NCBI RefSeq assembly: GCF_008369915.1
Contig: NZ_VSRN01000001.1
Coordinates: forward strand, 6,382,501 to 6,446,500
Direction: 5' to 3'
Length of the DNA stretch: 64,000 nucleotides
Origin: Dyadobacter sp. UC 10
GTDB taxonomy: Bacteria; Bacteroidota; Bacteroidia; Cytophagales; Spirosomataceae
Every line of letters starts with the position of its first letter. The stretch's first letter is position 1. The notes below the pieces were generated by a model that searched no databases, was not told the DNA's origin, and was given only the letters and a program-made list of their open reading frames with translations. The translations under genes were made by a program, and so were the position numbers. Shown in pieces: positions 35,101 to 42,378 of the stretch.

Positions 35101-38100
35101 ATTCGTAAACGTTCCGGCTGCATTGTAGATACCAGTGTCCTCGGACCAGTCCACACTAACCTGTCCGCCTGATTTGTTAACTATATTACCCTGATTTACG
35201 ATACCATAACTACCTACACTCCCCACAGATCCCAAAACGATCAAGCCGCTGTTATTTATTTCTCCCAAATTATTGAACCCGGCCGTAAAATCGAGCGGTG
35301 AAGCCCCCGATTCCAGCGAACGGTACAATGCGCTGCCGTTGATCGTCAGTTTCGCCCCGGTATTGAGGGTAAGTGAAGTATTTTTTTCAATGAGAACCGA
35401 TTTGGCCGCAGCCGCAATCTGATCGCCTATTACAGGTTTCCTTTCAACAGCCGGAACCGTTACATCATCCCCTGCTGTGGGCACGCTGCCATCCTGCCAG
35501 TTACCTGCATTTGCCCAATCGCCGGACACATTGCCAGTCCAGATATCCGCCGCAGTTACAAATTCCGTGAACACAACCGGATTACCCGAATACGCACTTT
35601 CGCAGGCCGGAAGCGATTTTACCCGTGCTTTTAAATGGTAACTGCCAACTGCGAGGTTGCTAAATGCGTTGCTGTCAAACCAGTTATCGCCATTATCAAC
35701 GCTATATTCAAGTTCATCTTCCGAAGTCGCGTTGATCACGATCGAGCCGGTTGTTACCGGATAAGACGGCACTGTGACAGTCGGCGCGGCGAATACGGGC
35801 GGAATGCAGCATTTCGTCAGCGTAAGTTGCCACGGAAGTATCCGAACGCATTCATTTTCTTCATCCTCAACCCTGACAAAAAGAGCTTGAATACCTTCTG
35901 CCGAATTTTCGGTCGGGGTAAAAGAATTGGCTGTCGCATCAAATGTTCCGGCAGAAGTAGTTGCTTCTGCATCTGCGAAAATGCCCGTTATTTTCAATGC
36001 TGGCCCGTTACCTGTTTCAAATGCATCGACCAATGTTTCGCAGGTAGAAGTCAAGCCGGGAAGTAAAACGATTCCATGGTTCGTAACGCTTGGTATCGGG
36101 TTGCTTTTCGGAAACGAAATGACCCCGTTGTTGAGCAGTGTGCCGCTATTCAAATGCATATCCAGGGCAGTTAAAACCACGGATCCATTGTTCGTAAAAG
36201 TGCCTCTGTTATCGATATTACTGAGGATGAAAAGCTGCCCGCAGACCGCATTCGTCAGGGTCCCAATGCTTTGCAGACTTTCTGTCCCCTCTGCATTTCC
36301 CAAAGTAAGCTGCCCGGAATTCAGGATCGTACCCGGATTGTAAAGTCCCTCCATTTTCAGGCTCGCTCCATCCGCGATGGTGAGCGTTACATTTGCGGTC
36401 AGTTCCACGGTATGGGCCGCTGCCGTCCCGTCACCGATTACCGGCATATTTTCTGTTTCCGGGATCAGTACAAGGTTCTGCGGTCCCGGAACGGCCGTCG
36501 GCGACCAGTTGCACGGACTATTCCAGTCAGAACTTACCGCGCCGGTCCACGTGATAGCGCCCGTCGTAGTCACGGGCTGACAATCGTTTGTTCCGGTTCC
36601 TTTGATGGTAAACGTGTAACTGCCATTGATCACATCGTTGCTGTTAATGGTGATCGTAGCAGTTTTATCGCCGAGTGTCGTTGGGTCGAAACGTACCTCG
36701 AAAGTGCGATTTCCACCAGGAGATACTGAAAAGTTGTTGGGCTGCACCGTAATGGCGAAGTCCGGATCACCATTAATCGTCGCGTACGGGGGCCCGTCCA
36801 GCATCAGATCCGCAGAGCCGGCGTTTTCAATTGTAAAAGTGCGCATGATATGTCCCGCGTCAAAAAACTGTCCGCCGAAATCGGTATAATCAGCTGTGCG
36901 GGGCGAAGTATCTCCGTTCGGAATAATTTCATTGTTTCCTTTTATCAAAATTTCAGGCTCCGGTGTATTGTGCTGGAATGGTACCATTTGAATGCATTCC
37001 GCCCCGCTCAGCTTAATTTTTGCATAAAGTGTAATCACTTCATCAGGTAAGTCGCCCGGGACAAACGTGTTCGGGGCAGTGAATACACCCGCCGATTGCG
37101 TTCCTGCCTCATCCTGAAAAATCCCTCCGATCGTGGCATTGAAGTCGGTGCCATAAGTGAAAATCAGCGTCGATGTGGCATTTACGATCAATTGATTATT
37201 CGTAATATTACCAATCAGGCTTCCGTATTTAAGTATCCCATTGTTCGGAATTGGCGCTCCGTTATTACGCAATTGCCCGCCGATCAATAGGTAACCGTCG
37301 TTTTGAATATTACTAGTCTCCTGATTAATGACCCCTCCTGAAAACAACATGCTACCACAGATCTTGTTTTCCAGGGTTCCAGCTTCGGCGTTTGAAAATG
37401 CGGGCGACGAGCCCCTCGCCACAACTTTTGATGAATTAACAAATGAACCAGTATTCTGAATGCCCGTGTGGTCCGTGGCACCAGTGATTGTCAGACTCGC
37501 GTCGTTCGTGAATGAATTGTTATTAATGAAACCGATCACGCTAGTGTGATCGATCGTAATAGCTCCCGCCTTATTTTGAAAAATTCCGTTATTAACGAAC
37601 GCATATTGTTTTACCGCCAACGTTTCGGCAATTGCAATCAATGCCTCATTGATAAACGTGCCGCCATTTGCGAGCCCCGTTGCATCCGCCCGTTCAATTG
37701 AAATTTTCCCTCCTGTTTTATTAGCAAAATTTCCGTTGTTATTCAGGCCAATATTGGGCATTGTCACAGAACCTATCCGGATTTCGCCCTCGTTGGTAAA
37801 AGTGCCTCCATTATCCACGCCGTAGTAAGTTGCCGTCTCGATCTGAATCGTACCACCTGCGTTATTGGTAAAAGTACCTGTGTTGTCGATACCATAACTT
37901 ATCAACCCCCACGGCCCCTGCGGACCTTCTTTTTCAATAGTGATTTCACCGGAATTCGTAAATGTCCCATTGTCGTTCACTATTCCTGAACCATCCGAAC
38001 CAGTGGAATTATGGATAGCGGTATTTCCTGTTACATTATTATTGAAAATACCCTGATTGACAATACCATATGACCCCTCGTGTAACGTGATTTTTCCATT

Positions 38101-40587
38101 ATTCTCGACCGTACCCACATTCGAAAAAGGCGCGGCCTTCCCCAGGATCAAGTCCGTGCCTTTCACCGTGAGATCCCCTCCTTCGTTGACAGTCAGACTG
38201 GCTCCGCTTTGGACATATATGCTTTTGGCGAATGCATCTCCTTCAATCATCGGTTGATTATCTGACGGGTTGATAACCGTTCTTGACAACGCATCGGGTA
38301 CGCCGTTTGACCAGTTAGCTGCATCGGACCAGCTTGTGCCCACATTACCCGTCCATTGTGTTTCCCGGGCTGCATAACTGAACCCGACCATATACGTGCA
38401 AGCACTCCCCCCAAGCGTGATTTTTGCATACATCGTAATACTGGTTCCCGAAAAGTAATTGGGTACAAAGGTGTTGGGTGCAGTAAATTGGCCCGCTGAT
38501 TGAGTGCCTGCTTCATCTAAATAAATACCTTCTACATTTCCAGTAAACCCGCCTCCATATTCGAAAATATCTGGCTCGGCAGTTTGGTTTACGGAGATTT
38601 GATTGTTTGTCAGATTGCCTGCGAAGACGGCGGTACGCAGCACGCCGTCGTTGATAAATGTTCCATCGCTGTTAATTCTGGTAGTCATATACAACAGCCC
38701 CTTGTTCGTAACCGTTTTGGAACTATTATTCGTTAAGTCGCCCCGATAAATGTATACCCTGCCGCATGGTTCAATGGTAAATGAAGCATTGTTTACGATA
38801 GCATTGTTGCCGGGACTAAAAACTCCGCCCATCATGATTTGCCCGGCTGTACTGAAAGTCCCATTATTATTAATTCCCGCAACCGTCGCTAACCCAAAAT
38901 TGATAACTCCGCCTGCTTTGTTGTCAAAAGCCGCGTCGTTCCAGATCGCATTTCTTCCAGCCTTTTCCACATCCCCGGCTTCTATCCCGCCTTCGTTACT
39001 GAAACTCCCGGACGCATTAAAAATCGCCGATTCGGTTGAACGACTGATTTTTATACTGCCCGTGACCGCATTCGAAAATGTGCCCTGGTTTACAATGCCA
39101 TAATCGCCCACGCTGCCGGTGGCGCCAAGTTTGATTTCGCCCCGATTGACCACCGTACCCAGGTTGTTCAGTGCGGCGGTAATGTCTGATGGGGTATTAT
39201 ACAATTCGGAATCGTCGATCGCCAGCGTTCCCGTGGCTTCAATAGTCAAAGTCGCCTCCGCCTGTACGAGCAATGATTTGGCCCTCGCATTAACCCCCGC
39301 CGCGATCACCGGAGATGTATTTACCGCAGCAATCACCGCCGGCTGACCTCCTTGCGGAACGCCTGAGGTCCAGTTCCCGGCATCGTCCCAGGCCGAGCTC
39401 ACGGCGCCAGTCCACGTGGTACTTACGGCAATGGTAGTTTCGGTAATAAAAGTGCATCCGGCCCCTCCATCCATCAAAACCTTCGCATATAGCAGCTGGC
39501 CCTGGGTAATCGGTGATGCCGGTACAAACGTATTGGGCGCAGTAAAAACGCCGGCAGATTGTGTCGCCGCTTCATCGGTAAATATGCCTTCGATCGTACC
39601 TGAAAATGCCGGACCGTAAGAAAATAGCAATGACGCTTCGTGAACGATGATCAGCTGATTATTGACAATATTTCCGGCGACGTTATCGGGATTCAGGACA
39701 CCGTTATTGGTAAATGTCCCATTGTTTGTCAATGTGCTTTTGACCCGTACTAATCCACTGTTGACTACTGTTGCGGCCGTTTCATTGGCCAGATTGCCTC
39801 TAAATACCAATAACTGGGCACACGCTGCATTCGTCAGCGCTCCCTTGTTTTCCACCCCGTTTGAACCCACATCCGCAACACCGCCTATCGTAACCTTCCC
39901 TGCATTATCGAAAGTATTGCTGTTGTTCATCAACCCGCGCAAAGTGGACCGGTCGACGGTTATCATGCCGTCCGTATTATTTAAAAAAGCCCCGTCGTTC
40001 CAGATTCCGTGAAAACCGACCGGCTCTGCACTCCCTATATTGATTTCTCCTTCGTTCGCAAAGTCGCCCGACACGACATACAAACCAGTATCGGTGGTGC
40101 GGTCGATGCGAATTACCCCGTCGGGTTGATTTGTAAAAGCGCCCTGATTAGTGATGCCGTAGGCCCCTACCCCAGCCTCCGAGCCTATCACGAGCGTACC
40201 GCCATTGGTGACGGTGCCCAGGTTATTCAATGTTGAGCTGGCAGCGAATGGCGTAGTATAATCTGCTGATCCATTGAGTGTGAGGCTACTTCCATTCTCG
40301 ATTAGCAAAGAAGCCCCTACTTCCACAAGCACCGATTTGGCCGATGCTGAGGCGCTGCCCGAGATCGTGGGCGCGTGGGCAGCAGCGGGAATAATGACCG
40401 CATCGTCGGAACCGGGCACGCCATCCAACCAGTTTGCTGCTTTGTTCCAGTCCTGGTCAGTAGCGCCCGTCCAGGTAGTCTGGCCGAAGGCATATCCGGT
40501 CGTAAGTATCCAAATTGGCAAAATGAGCAGCAGCCGTCGTGTCATGCCCTGCATGGTTTCCGCGGGTTCAAGTATAGTTTGTTTCAT
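32131..40587 (-). CDS. Giant repeat-built surface/secreted protein with type IX-like C-terminus
   Basis: A 2818-residue protein. The signal peptide runs to about 36 (LLLILPIWILTTGYAFGQ); ATGs at residues 12 and 15 are alternative starts. Five modules start with W-T-G-x-x-x-x-x-W near residues 36, 390, 742, 1344 and 1679. Each is followed by arrays of 40-45-residue repeats of the form VGxYGIxNQGxFxN then IxIDRSTxxGIxNxxG, a likely beta-helix. An HYDIN-like beta domain sits near 1215-1330 and a GTLSPGYSPGKL stretch, seen in autotransporter-like proteins, near 2540. The C-terminus holds a fibronectin-like region (about 2649) and a Por/type IX sorting-like tail ending GVVSRKLLLF. It is probably secreted and cell-attached. 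Adhesion is a reasonable guess only. Confidence 0.88.
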   Translation of the reverse strand: MKQTILEPAETMQGMTRRLLLILPIWILTTGYAFGQTTWTGATDQDWNKAANWLDGVPGSDDAVIIPAAAHAPTISGSASASAKSVLVEVGASLLIENGSSLTLNGSADYTTPFAASSTLNNLGTVTNGGTLVIGSEAGVGAYGITNQGAFTNQPDGVIRIDRTTDTGLYVVSGDFANEGEINIGSAEPVGFHGIWNDGAFLNNTDGMITVDRSTLRGLMNNSNTFDNAGKVTIGGVADVGSNGVENKGALTNAACAQLLVFRGNLANETAATVVNSGLVRVKSTLTNNGTFTNNGVLNPDNVAGNIVNNQLIIVHEASLLFSYGPAFSGTIEGIFTDEAATQSAGVFTAPNTFVPASPITQGQLLYAKVLMDGGAGCTFITETTIAVSTTWTGAVSSAWDDAGNWTSGVPQGGQPAVIAAVNTSPVIAAGVNARAKSLLVQAEATLTIEATGTLAIDDSELYNTPSDITAALNNLGTVVNRGEIKLGATGSVGDYGIVNQGTFSNAVTGSIKISRSTESAIFNASGSFSNEGGIEAGDVEKAGRNAIWNDAAFDNKAGGVINFGLATVAGINNNGTFSTAGQIMMGGVFSPGNNAIVNNASFTIEPCGRVYIYRGDLTNNSSKTVTNKGLLYMTTRINSDGTFINDGVLRTAVFAGNLTNNQISVNQTAEPDIFEYGGGFTGNVEGIYLDEAGTQSAGQFTAPNTFVPNYFSGTSITMYAKITLGGSACTYMVGFSYAARETQWTGNVGTSWSDAANWSNGVPDALSRTVINPSDNQPMIEGDAFAKSIYVQSGASLTVNEGGDLTVKGTDLILGKAAPFSNVGTVENNGKITLHEGSYGIVNQGIFNNNVTGNTAIHNSTGSDGSGIVNDNGTFTNSGEITIEKEGPQGPWGLISYGIDNTGTFTNNAGGTIQIETATYYGVDNGGTFTNEGEIRIGSVTMPNIGLNNNGNFANKTGGKISIERADATGLANGGTFINEALIAIAETLAVKQYAFVNNGIFQNKAGAITIDHTSVIGFINNNSFTNDASLTITGATDHTGIQNTGSFVNSSKVVARGSSPAFSNAEAGTLENKICGSMLFSGGVINQETSNIQNDGYLLIGGQLRNNGAPIPNNGILKYGSLIGNITNNQLIVNATSTLIFTYGTDFNATIGGIFQDEAGTQSAGVFTAPNTFVPGDLPDEVITLYAKIKLSGAECIQMVPFQHNTPEPEILIKGNNEIIPNGDTSPRTADYTDFGGQFFDAGHIMRTFTIENAGSADLMLDGPPYATINGDPDFAITVQPNNFSVSPGGNRTFEVRFDPTTLGDKTATITINSNDVINGSYTFTIKGTGTNDCQPVTTTGAITWTGAVSSDWNSPCNWSPTAVPGPQNLVLIPETENMPVIGDGTAAAHTVELTANVTLTIADGASLKMEGLYNPGTILNSGQLTLGNAEGTESLQSIGTLTNAVCGQLFILSNIDNRGTFTNNGSVVLTALDMHLNSGTLLNNGVISFPKSNPIPSVTNHGIVLLPGLTSTCETLVDAFETGNGPALKITGIFADAEATTSAGTFDATANSFTPTENSAEGIQALFVRVEDEENECVRILPWQLTLTKCCIPPVFAAPTVTVPSYPVTTGSIVINATSEDELEYSVDNGDNWFDSNAFSNLAVGSYHLKARVKSLPACESAYSGNPVVFTEFVTAADIWTGNVSGDWANAGNWQDGSVPTAGDDVTVPAVERKPVIGDQIAAAAKSVLIEKNTSLTLNTGAKLTINGSALYRSLESGASPLDFTAGFNNLGEINNSGLIVLGSVGSVGSYGIVNQGNIVNKSGGQVSVDWSEDTGIYNAAGTFTNEGVIKIGREESVGNHGIWNDAIFTNSVNSQISINRSALRALMNNADESKSIQATLNNSGTIVIGAEQTVGKTGIENLSAFNNNPGGDIQVNGASENAVYQASGQFINDAEIKIGNVQSAGSTGLAVWGGFINNPDGALHIDQVNDFGIRNAAGTFVNKGKIFIGEATNGGKTGFENVAVVQNIENGEIHIDRNANMALHHISGSISNASLIVIGGKGSVGRYGIWTEAAFDNNTNGDIRIDNISGGSAGVGFYHLAGNLKNAGKVAIGGNAVGGHAGLSVVGAARFENVPAAVLRIDRTAAEGISITNGTLDNSGQITIGSIAGVGKYGLYNGGTFTNNTGENNARGELRIDRSTLNAIFTFRTFNNNADIVIGSAAPVGPSGIESRGNVQNNAGGIIRVDRSTSNAMANVIGTFANAGALVFGANESVGDYGILNSAVFQNLGSGSLRIDRANKGGIFQKANNSGITNEGEITLGAVASVGEVGIETHTSFTNSAGGHIRIDHSTDIGLSVPAGTFTNEADITIGEEASAGRYGLVNRATFNHNSGHIRIDRTTDTGLYGSGGTFTNHALITIGGLENVGVHGIFNEAAFINNEEGHIHIDRTTAAGLRNFNGTFTNAASVTIGSKTHVGTYGIRNQAAFENNAGGVIRVDNAAQGIFLEDNIFANAGTVTIGGIVAIADLITRQGTGDFSNNANGIFKASGRIAAAGFSNAGGTLSPGYSPGKLTFDEAKDFSNSITDIEINGPGVAGVDYDQIEVLGTATLGGTLKLSTNYIPADGDEVIILSASAISGTFATITGSNRWRIDYSDNAIRLVYDVTLPVDLAAFEAKQVGSAVQLQWRTASEIDNAGFHIERSTNGLNWQDIGFREGYGTVAATKDYRFADNSPVPGINYYRLRQVDFDGKTEHSRIQAVRFMTAQSDLIVWADDMRQAHIKTEEIIEKVTVFDLTGRVWAVSDKSTFSLLHAPAGILLVRIQTKKGVVSRKLLLF
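33050..35250 (-). repeat. C-terminal protein repeat array within the giant gene
   Basis: About fourteen copies of a 40-45-residue unit (about 120-140 bases) are visible, each with a Gly-rich turn such as VGNHGIWND, AGRYGLVNR or VGTYGIRNQ followed by a beta strand with IRIDRS or similar. Copies are diverged, so the array is ancient and not a recent tandem expansion. Confidence 0.8.
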
Positions 40588-40614
40588 TCCGTTGATTTTT
40601 AAATAACACCTAAA

Positions 40615-40645
40615 CCAGGCCCCGGGCGGCGTGCCCAGAACCTGG
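40615..40645 (-). other. GC-rich hairpin in the leader of the giant gene
   Basis: Arms CCAGGCCCCGGGC (40615-40627) and GCCCAGAACCTGG (40633-40645) pair at 10 of 13 positions. It lies between the end of the 89-residue gene at 40697 and the ATG at 40587. It could end the former or shape the leader of the latter. Confidence 0.35.
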
Positions 40646-40696
40646 CGATGAATGCCGTAATTGGCTTAACTATTTAACGCTGAGTAAATAATGTCA

Positions 40697-40966
40697 TTAA
40701 GGCTGTGCATACTGCGCTACGTCTTCGACCCGGAATTTGTTTAGTTCCACGATCGTCGCGTCGGGCCGCATCAGCGGGGGAATGGATTGAAGTACCTGCT
40801 CTTTGCTATCGAAATCGTAGATAAACCACATTTTGTGGACGCCATCCTTGCAGCCCCAATGTGCTTTGGAAATGATGTGGGAACCGGAGCTCAGGAAAAC
40901 ATTGATAACATGCATACAATCCGAAACCTTCTCGGAATGCGGGATTTCAACCAGGTAAGTCGGCAT
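40697..40966 (-). CDS. Hypothetical protein, 89 residues, ferredoxin-like fold predicted
   Basis: A small soluble protein: MPTYLVEIPHSEKVSDCMHV, then a strand-turn region with SKAHWGCKDGVHKMWFIYDF and a C-terminal helix and strand (IVELNKFRVEDVAQ). The alternation of strands and helices and the start PTYLVE suggest a dimeric alpha/beta-barrel or DUF4242-like fold, but I cannot assign a family. It has two Cys and several His, so metal binding is possible. No partner is evident. Confidence 0.72.
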   Translation of the reverse strand: MPTYLVEIPHSEKVSDCMHVINVFLSSGSHIISKAHWGCKDGVHKMWFIYDFDSKEQVLQSIPPLMRPDATIVELNKFRVEDVAQYAQP

Positions 40967-41281
40967 ATTTTTGAGGTTTTAAAGGTTTGTGATTATTATT
41001 TTTAAAAATTCAGATACCGGACCATCGCCTTCCGGGCGCAAGTACATGTGGTTTCATGGCTTATTTTGAATGACTGAATTAGTGAATGACCGAATGAATG
41101 GTACGCCGTGAAACGGGGAATAATTGAGCCGTCGTGGAGCGATCTGAGCTTCGGCTGAATAGCCAGAACTGTGTTAAAAGTTTCGAACAACTTCGAACCT
41201 GCGAACCCAATTCCAAACCACCCCAAGTTGCAAACCTAATTCCGACCAACTCCGAACCATCCCGAACTACCTCCACCCCCA
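40967..41281. other. Intergenic stretch, 315 bases
   Basis: No gene is supported here. The left part is AT-rich and may hold the promoter of the minus-strand gene ending at 40697. The right part is occupied by the period-10 repeat at 41181-41280. Confidence 0.7.
41181..41280. repeat. Degenerate period-10 repeat array
   Basis: Ten-base blocks recur with a TCGAAC/CCGAAC core: TTTCGAACAA, CTTCGAACCT, GCGAACCCAA, later TCCGACCAAC, TCCGAACCAT and CCCGAACTAC. The period holds over about 100 bases though the units diverge. It adjoins the stop of the zinc-ribbon gene and resembles the short array at 29121-29154. Confidence 0.65.
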
Positions 41282-41479
41282 TCAGAGCAGCAAATACCGC
41301 TTTTTGCAGATTTCGCATTCATAGTCATTTGGTTTTAAAGTTCCCAGAGATACTATTCCGGCGATCCGGCTGGCCAGGGATTTTTTATCAGACACAATCA
41401 GATTGCCCCCGCATACTGTGCAGCGGATACCGAAAATGTTTCTGGTAATTGTGATTTTATCCAGGTCAATCAGTGCCAT
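41282..41479 (-). CDS. Small zinc-ribbon-like protein
   Basis: A 65-residue open frame with two CxxC pairs: C20 and C23 in IRCTVCGGNLIV and C55 and C58 in NDYECEICKKRYLLL. This spacing fits a small zinc ribbon. A promoter-like pair lies just upstream at 41488-41519, which supports expression. I recognise no family and the gene is short, so it could be missed or absent in related genomes. Confidence 0.6.
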   Translation of the reverse strand: MALIDLDKITITRNIFGIRCTVCGGNLIVSDKKSLASRIAGIVSLGTLKPNDYECEICKKRYLLL

Positions 41480-41487
41480 AGCTTTCC

Positions 41488-41519
41488 CAAATGTGGCTTT
41501 GGTTTAGCTATCGGTCAAA
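41488..41519 (-). promoter_or_regulatory. Promoter-like pair before the zinc-ribbon gene
   Basis: The minus strand has TTTG (41519-41516), a 20-base spacer and CACATTTG (41495-41488), one mismatch from TAnnTTTG. The ATG at 41479 follows eight bases later, so the transcript would be nearly leaderless. Confidence 0.35.
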
Positions 41520-41612
41520 AATTTGGGACGAACGTGCGCAGTGCGGGACGAATTGCAGCATGTTTGGGATATCGGGCCCTGAATCCCTGAAGGGACTTTA
41601 TACCAGACTTGG

Positions 41613-41634
41613 AAAAAACCCCTACCAGGGGTTT
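41613..41634 (-). terminator. Terminator after the LytTR response regulator gene
   Basis: On the minus strand AAACCCCT, loop GGT and AGGGGTTT are followed by further T (TTTTTT in all). It starts five bases after the stop of the response regulator gene. Confidence 0.75.
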
Positions 41635-41639
41635 GTGGC

Positions 41640-42371
41640 CTAAATCCCAACAACCCGCAACAATTCTTCGCGATGTGATTTTCCTATCGGGACTTTTATT
41701 CCCTGAACTGATATCTCGGTTGGAAAAATATCTTCGATCAGGTTGATGTTCACAGAAAACCGACGGTGTACCCGCACGAAAACCGCTGGATCCAGCAGCT
41801 CTATGAAGTCATTGATCGTTGACCGTACCACAATTTTTTTCTGCGAAGACAAGTGAAGCAGCACATAATTGGCTTCACTTTCAAGATAAAGCAGCTCTTC
41901 GAAAAATATTTTCCTGAAAACATAACCGTCCTTGACGAACATGAAATTCCTGTGCTGGCCGGCTGAGGACCTGGCGGGCTTGACTTCCGCCGAAGTATTC
42001 GTAAAATTATTGAAAGCAATCTCGATCGCGGCGTACAATTCTTCTTTTGTGAACGGTTTGACAATGTATGCATGCGGTTTTACGCTTTTGGCACGGTCAA
42101 TCGTCTCGATATCGCTGTTGGCAGTGAGAAAAATAAATGGCAGCTTGTAAGATTCGTTCAGCTTTCCGGCCACATCGAAACCATCTTTTCGCCCTGCCAG
42201 CTGAATGTCAAGCAGTAGCAGGTCCGGCTTTTCGGTTTCGATCAGATCTATTGCTTCGGTGTAATTAATTGCCGGTCCGCAGTGCGCATAGCCCAGCTCC
42301 TCGAGCGTATTCAGGATAGTACGGGCAATGACCAGTTCATCTTCTACTACACCGATTTTTAAAGCTGTCAT
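41640..42371 (-). CDS. LytTR-type response regulator
   Basis: A 243-residue regulator: a receiver domain (about 1-125) with phospho-acceptor D55 in LLLLDIQLAGRKDG and a C-terminal LytTR DNA-binding domain (about 145-243, FVKDGYVFRKIFFEELLYLE, VRVHRRFSVNINLIEDIFPT). ATG 42371 is chosen because the receiver fold begins there; the frame is open to 42467 but this overlaps the kinase gene. It starts seven bases after the propeller kinase, its obvious partner. Its targets are not known. Confidence 0.94.
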   Translation of the reverse strand: MTALKIGVVEDELVIARTILNTLEELGYAHCGPAINYTEAIDLIETEKPDLLLLDIQLAGRKDGFDVAGKLNESYKLPFIFLTANSDIETIDRAKSVKPHAYIVKPFTKEELYAAIEIAFNNFTNTSAEVKPARSSAGQHRNFMFVKDGYVFRKIFFEELLYLESEANYVLLHLSSQKKIVVRSTINDFIELLDPAVFVRVHRRFSVNINLIEDIFPTEISVQGIKVPIGKSHREELLRVVGI

Positions 42372-42378
42372 GAATGGT

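Noticed and set aside
33054-40606. Many long frames on both strands inside the giant gene
   Set aside because: They are shadows of one repetitive coding frame; none has a family motif and all lie in antisense or shifted frames.
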